In this document: positions 34,116 through 41,692 of the stretch, in pieces
How positions within the stretch are numbered: the first letter of the stretch is position 1
Layout of the letters: each line of letters begins with the position of its first letter
DNA from: Streptomyces sp. NRRL B-24484
GTDB lineage: Bacteria; Actinomycetota; Actinomycetes; Streptomycetales; Streptomycetaceae
Direction: 5' to 3'
DNA: 64,000 bases
Assembly: GCF_000717715.1 (NCBI RefSeq)
Contig: NZ_JOAI01000023.1
Span: forward strand, 142,926 to 206,925
Notes under the pieces: model-generated
The model's input: the letters and a program-made list of their open reading frames with translations, nothing else
What the model was told of the DNA's origin: nothing
The model's database searches: none
Program-made: the position numbers and the translations under genes

Positions 34116-34541
34116 TCACCGGGCGTGCTCCACGGCGATCATCGTGCCCTGGAGCAGCGCGACCTCCTTGCCGGGGACGCCGTCGGTGACCGACCGGACC
34201 TCGGCGCCGACCACGGTGACGGTCCGTCCGCTGCGCACGACCGTGCCGGTGGCCCGGAGCCGCTCGCCCACCCCGGGGCTGAGCAGGTTGAGCTTGAACT
34301 CGACGCTGAGCACGTCCTTGCCCTCGGGCATCAGGGAGAGCGCGGCCGCTCCGGCCGCCGCGTCGGCGAGCGTGGAGATGGCGCCGGCGTGCACGAAGCC
34401 GTTCTGCTGGGTCACCCCGGGCCGCACGGGCAGGTCGAGCACCACCCGGCCGCGGGCCAGCTCGACGATCTCCACCCCCAGGGTCGCCAGCATCGGCTGG
34501 CCGTCGAGGTTGCTGCGGAGGCGGTCGGTGAGGGTGTCCAT
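34116..34541 (-). CDS. PaaI-type hotdog-fold thioesterase
   Basis: A 141-residue acyl-CoA thioesterase-like protein. It shows the family core 'GVTQQNGFVHAGAISTLADAAAGAAAL', with the conserved HAGAI, followed by 'VLSVEFKLNLLSPGVGERLRATGTVVR'. It likely hydrolyses an acyl- or aryl-CoA in the cytoplasm; the natural substrate is unknown. The ATG at 34541 gives the normal family length. Confidence 0.85.
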   Translation of the reverse strand: MDTLTDRLRSNLDGQPMLATLGVEIVELARGRVVLDLPVRPGVTQQNGFVHAGAISTLADAAAGAAALSLMPEGKDVLSVEFKLNLLSPGVGERLRATGTVVRSGRTVTVVGAEVRSVTDGVPGKEVALLQGTMIAVEHAR

Positions 34542-34659
34542 GGCGCGGTCCTGGTGCGGGGGGCGGAGTGCCCCAGAACCATCCGCCGCCGACCCGCCCC
34601 GCGTCAACCCGGTCGGGGCTGTGCCGGACGGCACACCGGCCGGCCCCGGCCGGCACACC

Positions 34660-34731
34660 GGACGGCTCGGAGGCCCCGGAGAGCACGGAGACCCCGGACA
34701 GCTCGGAGGCCCCGGACAGCACGGAGGCCCG
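34660..34731. repeat. Four imperfect 18-bp tandem repeats
   Basis: Units of the form GGACAGCTCGGAGGCCCC run at 34660, 34678, 34696 and 34714 with one to four changes each. Being a multiple of three, they keep one frame open on the minus strand, but no start codon or ribosome site makes this a gene. They lie in the gap between the thioesterase and a small secreted-protein gene. Confidence 0.7.
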
Positions 34732-34749
34732 CGCCGGTCGGCGCGGGCC
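34726..34749 (-). terminator. Hairpin terminator of the small secreted-protein gene
   Basis: A perfect 10-bp stem (GGCCCGCGCC with its complement, GGTC loop) lies 44 bases after the stop of the leftward small secreted-protein gene. Confidence 0.5.
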
Positions 34750-34792
34750 CGTGGAGGTGCGGCAGGGCGGGCGGTCGCGGGACCGTCCGGGC

Positions 34793-34978
34793 TCAGGCGA
34801 GGTCGGCGTCCTCGGCGGCCTGCTCGGCGGCGGCGGTGTCCGGGAGTTCGGTGCCGGTGACCGTCCTGGCGTCACCGGTGCGGTGCTGCGGCCCGTCGGC
34901 GTGGGCGCTCGGAGCGGTCAGCGAGGCGACGACGCCGACGGCGAGCGAGGCAAAGGCGAGCATGCTGCGCTTCTTCAT
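34793..34978 (-). CDS. Small secreted protein (61 residues)
   Basis: MKKRSMLAFASLAVGVVASLTAPSAHA is a textbook Sec signal peptide with cleavage after AHA (residue 27). The mature protein is only about 34 residues, acidic and Ala/Thr-rich, with no cysteine. The ATG at 34978 has CAGGG upstream, and an in-frame GTG at 34987 is possible. It is a single-gene unit with its own terminator. The function is unknown. Confidence 0.65.
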   Translation of the reverse strand: MKKRSMLAFASLAVGVVASLTAPSAHADGPQHRTGDARTVTGTELPDTAAAEQAAEDADLA

Positions 34979-35019
34979 GCCCTGCACAACGCGCGGGGCG
35001 CCCCCGGGTCACGGGCGGT

Positions 35020-35586
35020 TCAGCGCGGCCAGTCCCGCAGGCCCGCGACCAGCACCGCGACGAGCCGCTGCCGGGTGGTCGCGACGTCCTCGGCCAGCCG
35101 GAACCCGCCGGCGGTGATCAGCGAGGCGAAGCCGTGCGCCGAGGCGCGGACCGTCCGGGTGGCGTGGATCAACTCCGGGCCGGCCAGCCCGTAGCCGCGC
35201 AGCACCGCCAGGATCACCTCGACCAGCCGGCCGGCGGCCGCGGTCGACGCCGGGTCGTCCTGCGGCGCCTGCGGCAGGGCCGCGTAGCGGTGCGGGAACT
35301 CCACCGCGTAGTCGACGTAGGCGTCGACCAGTGCGGCGAGCGCCTCGTCGCCACTGCGGCCGAGCACCGCCCGGGACAGCCGCCCGGTCAGCTCGTCGGT
35401 GACCCGGACGGCGATCAGCCTCCGCAGCTCGGCCAGGCCGCCGGTGACGTGCTTGTAGAGCGAGGGGGTGGCCACCCCGGCGCGGCCGGCGACCGCGGCC
35501 AGGGTGAGCGTCTCCGGGCCCTGTTCGTCGACGAGTTCCAGCGCGCGGTCGACGACGGCGGCGGGGGTCAGTCCGGCCCTGGGCAT
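35020..35586 (-). CDS. TetR/AcrR-family repressor
   Basis: A 188-residue repressor with a helix-turn-helix at residues 8-50 ('VVDRALELVDEQGPETLTLAAVAGRAGVATPSLYKHV') and a C-terminal TetR_C-like domain ('AYVDYAVEFPHRYAALPQAP', 'ATRTVRASAHGFASLITAGGF'). It is downstream of the alpha/beta hydrolase gene with a one-base stop/start overlap, forming a two-gene operon. The AT-rich palindromes upstream of the hydrolase (36463-36494) are the likely operator. Confidence 0.87.
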   Translation of the reverse strand: MPRAGLTPAAVVDRALELVDEQGPETLTLAAVAGRAGVATPSLYKHVTGGLAELRRLIAVRVTDELTGRLSRAVLGRSGDEALAALVDAYVDYAVEFPHRYAALPQAPQDDPASTAAAGRLVEVILAVLRGYGLAGPELIHATRTVRASAHGFASLITAGGFRLAEDVATTRQRLVAVLVAGLRDWPR

Positions 35587-36422
35587 CAGGCGACCTCGTT
35601 CACTTCGGCCAGGAAGGGGAGCAGTGCGTCGGCGGTGGCCTGCGGGTACCCCGCCATCGGGTAGTGGCCGCCGCCCTCGATGATCACGGTACGCCCCCGC
35701 AGCGCCCGGGCCTGGCGCTCGGCGAGCGCCGCCGGGTCGGGGAAGTCCGGGTCCCGGCTGCCCATGACGACCAGCGCCGGGCACGAGACCCCGGCGCCCC
35801 AGCCGGTCGGCGCGGAGTCCCCGCGGACGTAGCCGCGGACCGCCCGGCGGCGCCCCGGCTGCTTCAGTGCGGCGACCAGCCGGGCCCGGTAGGCGTCGAA
35901 GTCGGCCGGCCGCGCGGTCGGGAAGTAGAACTTCTGCGCCGCGCCCCACAGCCCGGGGAACCACGTCACGGCCGGGCCGAGCAGGCCGACCGTCGCCTTC
36001 TGCAGCAGGTTCGGCGGGAAGTTCTCGAAGAAGGCGTCGACCAGGACGATCCCGGCGACCCGCTCCGGTGCGTCGGCGGCGACCCGCACCACGGTGGCGC
36101 CGGTGTACGAGCTGCCGACCAGCACCGCGCGCCCGATGCCCAGGTGGTCGAGCAGCGCACGGACGTCGCCGGCGATCGCGGTCGGCGAGTAGTCGTCCCA
36201 CGCGGTGGAGGACTCGCCGAGGCCGCGCAGGTCCATGGTGACCACCCGGTGCCCGGCGGCGGTCAGCAGCGGGTGCAGGTGCCGGTAGGCCGCCCGCAGG
36301 TCGAGCATCCCGGGGAGCAGGACGACGGGGGCGCCGGTGCCCTGCTCGGTGTCGTCGTACGCCAGGCGGCCGCCGGGGACGTCCAGGTGGCGGGTCTGCA
36401 GGGTGTGCTGGATGTCGTTCAC
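35586..36422 (-). CDS. Alpha/beta-fold hydrolase
   Basis: A 278-residue hydrolase. It shows 'VVLLPGMLDLRAAYRHL' (oxyanion region), 'VVTMDLRGLGESS' and the nucleophile elbow 'LVGSSYTGATVV' (GxSxT rather than GxSxG). A late Asp lies in 'VMGSRDPDFPDP', and the catalytic His is in 'IEGGGHYPMAGYPQ'. The substrate is unknown. It is the first gene of a leftward operon with its TetR repressor, controlled by palindromes 40 to 70 bases upstream. Confidence 0.86.
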   Translation of the reverse strand: MNDIQHTLQTRHLDVPGGRLAYDDTEQGTGAPVVLLPGMLDLRAAYRHLHPLLTAAGHRVVTMDLRGLGESSTAWDDYSPTAIAGDVRALLDHLGIGRAVLVGSSYTGATVVRVAADAPERVAGIVLVDAFFENFPPNLLQKATVGLLGPAVTWFPGLWGAAQKFYFPTARPADFDAYRARLVAALKQPGRRRAVRGYVRGDSAPTGWGAGVSCPALVVMGSRDPDFPDPAALAERQARALRGRTVIIEGGGHYPMAGYPQATADALLPFLAEVNEVA

Positions 36423-36462
36423 GGCCGGCCTCCTTGGCCTCGCTGACGTGGCTGATTGCCCA

Positions 36463-36494
36463 TAGCCATAAAGCTATGGCTAATAGCATTAGCC
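36463..36494. promoter_or_regulatory. Overlapping TetR-type operators
   Basis: TAGCCATA-AAGC-TATGGCTA (36463-36482) and GGCTAAT-AGC-ATTAGCC (36478-36494) are two perfect inverted repeats that share five bases. They form a strikingly AT-rich island upstream of the hydrolase-TetR operon and may also affect the divergent tautomerase gene. Confidence 0.65.
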
Positions 36495-36562
36495 GTCAAG
36501 GGCGGCGCGGCCCGACTGCGGTACGTTTCGGCGGACCGCGGAACCGAGCGACCGGAGGCGTC

Positions 36563-36772
36563 GTGCCCCTCATCACCGTCAAGCAACTGGCCGGCCGCAG
36601 CCCGGAACAGCGCGCCGAGATCGCCCGGGAACTCACCGCCGCCTACGCCCGGGCCACCGGCATGGACCCGGAGAAGGTCTGGGTGGTCGTCGAGGAGATC
36701 CCGGCCGAGAACTGGGCGGCCGGCGGCGAGACCTTCGCCGCCAAGCAGGCCCGCGCCGCTTCGGCCGGCTGA
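36563..36772 (+). CDS. 4-oxalocrotonate tautomerase-family protein
   Basis: A 69-residue tautomerase-fold protein. After removal of the initiator residue it begins with Pro ('PLITVKQLAGRSPEQRAEIARELTAAYARATG'), the catalytic proline of the family. 'VWVVVEEIPAENWAAGGE' completes the usual beta strand. Oligomeric enzymes of this type isomerise enols and ketones; the substrate is unknown. The GTG at 36563 follows GGAGG. It diverges from the hydrolase-TetR operon. Confidence 0.88.
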   Translation: MPLITVKQLAGRSPEQRAEIARELTAAYARATGMDPEKVWVVVEEIPAENWAAGGETFAAKQARAASAG

Positions 36773-36821
36773 CCGGCGCCGCCGGGCCGCCCGGGGCCGG
36801 GCCCTCCCGTCCGGGCCCGGC

Positions 36822-37112
36822 TCAGAGGCTGTCCGCCCGGAAGGGGTCGTGCTCGGCCAGCAGCTTGTCCAGCCTGGCCTGGTCGACCCGGGACACCAGC
36901 TCGCCGGCGTCCTGCCGGTCGCGGACCACCTTGGCCAGCGTGAACGCGGACGTGATCACGTACAGCAGCGCGACCGCCAGGAACGCGCGCATCCAGGCGT
37001 CCACCGGGAGGCGGGCGATCCCGATCGCCAGGGCGACCGTGGCGAGGGCGAAGGACAGGACGGCCTGCACGTAGTAGGCGGCCGTGGTGCGGGTCTGCAT
37101 CGGTGCGCTCAT
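36822..37112 (-). CDS. YiaA/YiaB-type two-helix membrane protein
   Basis: A 96-residue protein with two membrane helices ('YYVQAVLSFALATVALAIGIARL' and 'MRAFLAVALLYVITSAFTLAKVV') followed by 'RDRQDAGELVSRVDQARLDKLL'. This fits the yiaA/B two-helix domain family, whose function is poorly known. The ATG at 37112 is the only sensible start. It is convergent with the tautomerase gene. Confidence 0.8.
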   Translation of the reverse strand: MSAPMQTRTTAAYYVQAVLSFALATVALAIGIARLPVDAWMRAFLAVALLYVITSAFTLAKVVRDRQDAGELVSRVDQARLDKLLAEHDPFRADSL

Positions 37113-37344
37113 GCCTTGCAGGGTCCCGGAGCCGCCCCCCGCCCGCATGAGTACGGATACTCACCCCGAGGGGGGCGATCACCCTCCGTCAGGGGCGGAT
37201 TCGCAATCCATGGCAAATCGCCCATTTCGCGCGTAGCCCTTACGAATCCACCGTCGCAGACGCTTGGAATCAAGGCGTGCCTAGCATTAACGTTTGATAA
37301 CGCAGCGCGGTCGGCAACGCCGTACCGACACGGCACCGTGCGCG

Positions 37345-37486
37345 TGTCGCTCAATCCCGCGGCTGCCTTCGCCGGTGGCCACGGGAGCCGGGGAACCACC
37401 TTCCTTGGGGTGAATCGGCCGGGCCGGTGGCCCAGCCGTAGGAGACCTTCCTGCTCCGAACCCGTCAGCTAACCCGGTCGGCGAGG
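37345..37486 (+). ncRNA. ydaO-type c-di-AMP riboswitch
   Basis: The leader of the M23 peptidase gene carries the conserved landmarks of the ydaO/yuaA class: GCTCAATCCCGCGG near 37349, GGGGAACCACC near 37390, TTGGGGTGAATC at 37405-37416, and CTTCCTGCTCCGAACCC followed by GTCAGCTAACCCGG up to about 37480. TCGC at 37347-37350 can close the outer stem with GCGA at 37481-37484. The peptidase starts 22 bases downstream. In streptomycetes this class controls cell-wall hydrolases in response to c-di-AMP; the direction of control here is presumed off when ligand is bound. Confidence 0.9.
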
Positions 37487-37507
37487 GAAGGAAAGGAGTG
37501 CGCCCCC

Positions 37508-38278
37508 GTGGCGTCGACGCACTCGGCGGAGTCCACCGCCGCAGCCACCCAGCTCCTCGACCACCCCTGGGAGCAGGCCGACCAGGCCCGCCACCGGATG
37601 CCCCGGCAGACCAGGGGCGGCAACCCGCTGCTCGGCGTCACCGCCACCGTGGCCGCCACCCTCGGAGCCGCCGGCATGACCGCGGCCGCCGCGGGCCCGG
37701 CCGCCGCAGCCGAACCCGCCGTGAGCGTGCCCGACCAGGCCGCCGACTCCGCGGACCCGGGCCTCGCGCTCTTCGCCCGCATCCAGCAGCAGGCCGACCA
37801 CCGCACCGCCGCCGACGAGGCCGCCCGCCTCGCCGCCGCCCAGGAGGCCGAGGCGCGCCGCGCCGTCCAGGCCGCGGTGGAGGCCACCTCCCTCGCCCTG
37901 CCCACCGCCGGCTACACGCTCGGCGCCCAGTACGGCCCCAGCGGCCACTGGGCCCACCTGCACACCGGCCTCGACTTCCAGGCCGCCACCGGCACCCCGG
38001 TCACCGCCGTCGGCGCCGGCACCGTCACCTCGGCCGGCTGGGCCGGCTCCTACGGCTACCGGATCGTCGAGACCCTGCCCGACGGCACCGAGATCTGGTA
38101 CTGCCACCTCAACCGGCTCGCCGTCACCGACGGCCCCGTCGAGCGGGGCAGCGTCCTCGGCACCGTCGGTGCCACCGGCAGCGTCACCACCCCCCGCCTC
38201 CACCTGGAGGTCCGCCCCGCAGGCGGCGCCCCCGTCGACCCCCTCGGCTGGCTCCGCTCCCACGGCGTCCAGCCCTGA
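37508..38278 (+). CDS. Secreted M23-family (LytM-like) peptidase, unusual active site
   Basis: Exported cell-wall endopeptidase of 256 residues. A long cytoplasmic-type N-region is followed by a hydrophobic stretch (about 44-68) and a signal cleavage near 'AAAAEP'. A helical linker precedes the LytM domain (about 130-256). Visible ligands are His152 and Asp156 in 'HTGLD', and the catalytic-side His200 in 'YCHLNRL'. The closing motif, normally HLHxE, reads PRLHLE (Arg230, His232), so the first His of HxH is missing. The GTG at 37508 follows GGAAAGGAG. It is under a c-di-AMP riboswitch. It may be a reduced-activity enzyme or a regulatory LytM protein. Confidence 0.87.
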   Translation: MASTHSAESTAAATQLLDHPWEQADQARHRMPRQTRGGNPLLGVTATVAATLGAAGMTAAAAGPAAAAEPAVSVPDQAADSADPGLALFARIQQQADHRTAADEAARLAAAQEAEARRAVQAAVEATSLALPTAGYTLGAQYGPSGHWAHLHTGLDFQAATGTPVTAVGAGTVTSAGWAGSYGYRIVETLPDGTEIWYCHLNRLAVTDGPVERGSVLGTVGATGSVTTPRLHLEVRPAGGAPVDPLGWLRSHGVQP

Positions 38279-38285
38279 TCGATCA

Positions 38286-38350
38286 CCCCGGGGGCAGTAC
38301 CCCAGGGGCAGAATCCAGGGGCAGCACCCCGGGGGCGCGGGGAACTGCGC
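38286..38350. repeat. Short GGGGCAG repeats and common streptomycete intergenic element
   Basis: Three or four copies of (C)CCAGGGGCAG in tandem lead into GGGGGCGCGGGGAACTGCGC. The latter resembles an element scattered between convergent genes in streptomycetes; partial relatives are near 7408 and 46997 in this window. It lies in the gap between the convergent M23 and hypothetical genes. Confidence 0.5.
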
Positions 38351-38464
38351 AATCCGGATGGGGCGCGCCCGGCAGATCAGGGGCGGCCCCGAGCTGCGTG
38401 CATCACCGCCCCCGGCCTGCGCAGTCCTCCCCGGCCTTCGGCCGGGAGGTGCCCCCGCGCGCCC

Positions 38465-39358
38465 CTAGTGGTCCTCCTCGTCCCGCCCCTGGCGGGCTGC
38501 GGCGTAGGCCTCCAGTTCGGCGGTGCCGGGTTCGGGGGCCAGGTCCGGGTATTCGGCGACGAGCAGGGCGGGCAGCCCCGGCACCGTCCACTGCCCGCAG
38601 AGCCACAGCGCGACGTCCGCCACGACCTGCTCGAAGTCCTCGAACTCCCCCCGCAGTTCGTACGGCATCGGCTCGCCCAGTGCGGTCAGCGCCGCCAGGT
38701 TGCGGTAGCTGCGCTGCATCAGCCCGTACTCCAGCAGCCGCCGCGCCCCGTCCGTCGCCATGCCGATCGACAGCAGGTGAGCCTCGCCCCAGCCCAGTGC
38801 GGCGTCCGCCCCGGTCATCGGGTCCAGCCGGCCGTCGTCGACCAGCGCCGCGTACGCCGCGGTCCGCTCCGCGGGCTCCAGCGCACGGAAGCCGTCCAGC
38901 CAGGCCCGCACCGCATCGGCGTCCGCGGTGTCCACCCCGTCCGCCCGCAGCAGCAGGGTGTAGAGCCGGGGCCAGGTCAGCAGGTGCGGTCGCCGCAGCA
39001 GCGTCCCCAGCAGTTCGCCCTGCCACTCCGCCTCGGCGTGCAGCCGTTCCTGCCGCTTGGCGTTCAGCCGCCGGGCCGCCCGCTGGTGGTCGATCAGCAG
39101 CCGGACGGCCGCACCGTACGCACCGGGGTCGCCCTCCGGCTGGACGTACAGGTGGAGCCGTTCGTGCAGCAGCTGCTCCAAGGCGGCCGAGCCGAGTTCG
39201 GGCCAGCCGTCGTGCAGCGGCGCGCCGCCGAGCTCCAGCAGGGCCAGGACCTGCTCCGCCGTCTCCTCCGGTACCGGGGGCAGGCCCTCGGCGTCCGCCC
39301 AGGCGAGCAGGGAATCGGCGCGGGTGCGGGGGATGAGCTGCAGGTCTTCGTCGTTCAC
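38465..39358 (-). CDS. Hypothetical 297-residue helical protein
   Basis: I do not recognise this protein. It is predicted soluble and helical, with an acidic C-terminus (GRDEEDH). It opens MNDEDLQLIPRTRADSLLAWADAEGLPPVPEE and has a conserved-looking central part 'GWGEAHLLSIGMATDGARRLLEYGLMQRSYRNLAALTALGEPMPYELRGEF'. It has no membrane segment or cofactor motif. The GTG at 39358 is chosen because upstream extension would enter the divergent acetyltransferase promoter. It is a single-gene unit. Confidence 0.7.
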   Translation of the reverse strand: MNDEDLQLIPRTRADSLLAWADAEGLPPVPEETAEQVLALLELGGAPLHDGWPELGSAALEQLLHERLHLYVQPEGDPGAYGAAVRLLIDHQRAARRLNAKRQERLHAEAEWQGELLGTLLRRPHLLTWPRLYTLLLRADGVDTADADAVRAWLDGFRALEPAERTAAYAALVDDGRLDPMTGADAALGWGEAHLLSIGMATDGARRLLEYGLMQRSYRNLAALTALGEPMPYELRGEFEDFEQVVADVALWLCGQWTVPGLPALLVAEYPDLAPEPGTAELEAYAAARQGRDEEDH

Positions 39359-39433
39359 GCCGGTACCGTAGCCGGTGCGGAGCCCGCCGCGCGGCATCCG
39401 GGCCCGCCGCGGCCCGGGGTAGGGTCGGGGGCC

Positions 39434-40048
39434 GTGACAGCCGAACAGGTCCGGACGGTCCGCCAGGTCCGCCTGACCGGACCGCGTCTGGCGATCCGGG
39501 AGTTCCGGCTCGACCCGGAGGACGTCCGTGCCCTGCACGCCGTCCTCGGCGACCCGGAGACCGTCCGCCACCTCGCGTACGAGGTGTGCGACGAGGAGGA
39601 GTGCGCCGACCAGATCGAGCTCTCCCTCGACGAGGCCGAGGAGGACCCGCGCACCGTCTACCGGCTCGCCGTCGCCCCGGCCGAGCGGGACGGCGGGGCG
39701 CCGCCGATCGGCCAGGCCGTCCTCGAACTCGAAGGCACCCGCGCGGCCTCCCTCGGCTGCGTGCTGCGCCGGGACACCTGGGGCCGCGGGTACGCCGCCG
39801 AGGTCCTCGCGCTGCTCTGCGGGTTCGGCTTCGGGACGCTCGGCCTGCACCGGTTCGCCGCCCGGGTCGACCCGGAGAACGCCGCCTCGGTGCGGGTGCT
39901 CACCCGGGCCGGTTTCCGCCCGGAGGGCCGGATCCGGCACGACCTGCTGGTGCGCGGTGAGTGGCGGGACTCGCTGCTGTTCTCGCTGCTGGAGGACGAG
40001 TGGCTGCGGTCCGCCGCAGCACGGGGGTGGGGAGAACCCCACCCCTGA
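39434..40048 (+). CDS. GNAT-family N-acetyltransferase (RimJ/RimL-like)
   Basis: A 204-residue acyl-CoA-dependent acetyltransferase. 'RLTGPRLAIREFRLDPEDVRALHAVLGDPETVRHL' is the RimJ/RimL-type N-terminus. The acetyl-CoA loop region is 'LGCVLRRDTWGRGYAAEVLALLCGFGFGTLGLHRFAARVDPENAASVRVLTRAGFRPEG'. The acceptor is unknown. The GTG at 39434 gives the family length. It diverges from the hypothetical gene to the left. Confidence 0.88.
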   Translation: MTAEQVRTVRQVRLTGPRLAIREFRLDPEDVRALHAVLGDPETVRHLAYEVCDEEECADQIELSLDEAEEDPRTVYRLAVAPAERDGGAPPIGQAVLELEGTRAASLGCVLRRDTWGRGYAAEVLALLCGFGFGTLGLHRFAARVDPENAASVRVLTRAGFRPEGRIRHDLLVRGEWRDSLLFSLLEDEWLRSAAARGWGEPHP

Positions 40049-40130
40049 GCCGCCGGTGGGCCGGATTACCCCGGGCGCCCCGCTCCGGCACCGTGGAGTC
40101 GTCAGTCCGAACGGACACCGAGGGGCCACG

Positions 40131-40841
40131 ATGACCACCGCACCGCTGCACCAGACCACCGCGCCGTACCCGGGCGGGGCGCCCGCCGCGCGCCGGCCCG
40201 GCTTCCTGCGGGCGCCGTTCGCGGCCGCCACCTACCGGGAGATCGGCTTCGTCCTCACCGGCCTGCCGATCGCGATCGCGGCGTTCGTCGTCGCCGTCAC
40301 CCTGTTCTGCACCGGGCTCGGCCTGCTCGTCACGGCGCTCGGCCTGCCGGTGCTGGCCCTGCTGCTCGTCCAGGCCCGCGGCTTCGGCGCGCTGGAGCGG
40401 CACCGGGCCCGGGTCCTGCTCGGCACGCCGGTCGCCGCCCCCGCCCCCGTCCTCGCGAAGCGCCCCGGCTTCTGGGGCACCGTCACCGCCCGGCTCGCGG
40501 ACGGCGCCGGCTGGCGCGCGGTGCTGCACCAGGTGCTGATGTTCCCCTGGGCGGTGCTGAGCTTCGTCGTCACCGTGACCTTCCTGGTGACGGGCTGGGT
40601 GGTCGCGCTGTACCCGCTCTACCACTGGGTCTTCGCCCGCTACACCGACTGGCCGGGCTACCGGGTGTACGACTACACCACCGACGGCGGGCGGCACCAC
40701 GAGCTCTACATCACCACGCCCGCGCAGATCGCCGGCGTCTGCGCGCTCGGCGTCCTGCTGGTGCTGCTCACCCCGCAGCTGGTCCGCGGGCTCACCGCGG
40801 TCAACCGGCTGGCCGCCCGCGGTCTGCTCGGCGGCCGCTGA
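40131..40841 (+). CDS. Stand-alone membrane sensor-domain protein
   Basis: A 236-residue membrane protein that matches the 'putative sensor' domain normally found at the N-terminus of streptomycete histidine kinases. It has four or five helices, in pairs 'TGLPIAIAAFVVAVTLFCTGLGLLVTALGLPVLALLLVQ' and 'VLHQVLMFPWAVLSFVVTVTFLVTGWVVALYPLYHWVF', with a last helix near 'AGVCALGVLLVLLTP'. No kinase or output domain follows, and no kinase gene is adjacent. The partner is therefore unknown. The ATG at 40131 follows GAGGGG. A very strong terminator follows at 40873. Confidence 0.82.
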   Translation: MTTAPLHQTTAPYPGGAPAARRPGFLRAPFAAATYREIGFVLTGLPIAIAAFVVAVTLFCTGLGLLVTALGLPVLALLLVQARGFGALERHRARVLLGTPVAAPAPVLAKRPGFWGTVTARLADGAGWRAVLHQVLMFPWAVLSFVVTVTFLVTGWVVALYPLYHWVFARYTDWPGYRVYDYTTDGGRHHELYITTPAQIAGVCALGVLLVLLTPQLVRGLTAVNRLAARGLLGGR

Positions 40842-40872
40842 ACACGCCCCGCCGAACGCCCCCGCCGGCCCC

Positions 40873-40916
40873 ACGGCCCCCGGCGGCCCGGATGCGGGCC
40901 GCCGGGGGCCGTGGTC
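40873..40916 (+). terminator. Very strong hairpin terminator
   Basis: A perfect 20-bp stem with a GATG loop lies 32 bases after the stop of the sensor-domain gene. It is the longest uninterrupted simple hairpin in the window. Confidence 0.8.
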
Positions 40917-40981
40917 CGATGAGGCCTTACCGCGCCCGGCGCCCGCCCGGGGCGCACCGCCCGTCAGCGAGGTGAGCCGTC

Positions 40982-41692
40982 GTGCTGGTGACGTCCCGTC
41001 CGCTCGACGAGTACTGCTCCTCCTTCGGCCTCAGCCGCGCCGGGCTGCGCGCCCTTCCGGGCCCGCTGCTGGACTGCCCGGGCGGCGCCGCCGGGCTCTC
41101 CGCCGAGGCCCGGGTGCTCGGCTGCCGGGTGGTCGCCGCCGACCCGCTGTACGCCGCGCCGCCCGCGGTCCTCGCCGACCTCGCACGCGCCGGGCGGGAC
41201 GCCATGGCGGTGCAGATGCGCAACACCCCGCAGCGCTACCCCGACGCCCGCCACCACCGGTACGACAAGTACCTGCGCAGCTGGGACCGGGCCCGGGAGC
41301 TGTTCACGGCCGACCGGGCCGCCCACCCCCACCGCTACGTGGCCGCCGAACTGCCCCGGCTGCCGTTCGCCGACGGCACCTTCGCCCTCACCCTCAGCTC
41401 CTACCTGCTGTTCGCCTACCCGGACCGGTTCGCCCCCGACGCGCAGCTGTCCGCCCTGCTCGAACTGGTCCGGGTGACCGATCCGGCGGGCGAGGTCCGC
41501 GTCCACCCGCTGCACGACGGGAACGGCCGGCGCTGCCCGCACCTCGACGGGCTGCGGGCCGCACTCGGCCGGCACGGCGTGACCAGCGAGATCACCGTGC
41601 GGCCGGCCGGCGGGCTGAACAGCCGGGTACTGCGGCTGCGGGCCGCCCGCCGCCCTCAGGGAGCGGACGGGCCCTTCGGCGCCTGCACCTGA
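40982..41692 (+). CDS. SAM-dependent methyltransferase-like protein
   Basis: A 236-residue protein with a Rossmann-type methyltransferase core: 'LLDCPGGAAGLSAEARVLGCRVVAADPLY' resembles motif I with an acidic residue ending the next strand, and 'LPFADGTFALTLSSYLLFAYPDRF' resembles motifs IV and V. The acceptor is unknown. The GTG at 40982 follows GAGGTGAG. The last 37 bases overlap the convergent membrane-protein gene, so the two mRNAs would be antisense over that stretch. Confidence 0.78.
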   Translation: MLVTSRPLDEYCSSFGLSRAGLRALPGPLLDCPGGAAGLSAEARVLGCRVVAADPLYAAPPAVLADLARAGRDAMAVQMRNTPQRYPDARHHRYDKYLRSWDRARELFTADRAAHPHRYVAAELPRLPFADGTFALTLSSYLLFAYPDRFAPDAQLSALLELVRVTDPAGEVRVHPLHDGNGRRCPHLDGLRAALGRHGVTSEITVRPAGGLNSRVLRLRAARRPQGADGPFGACT

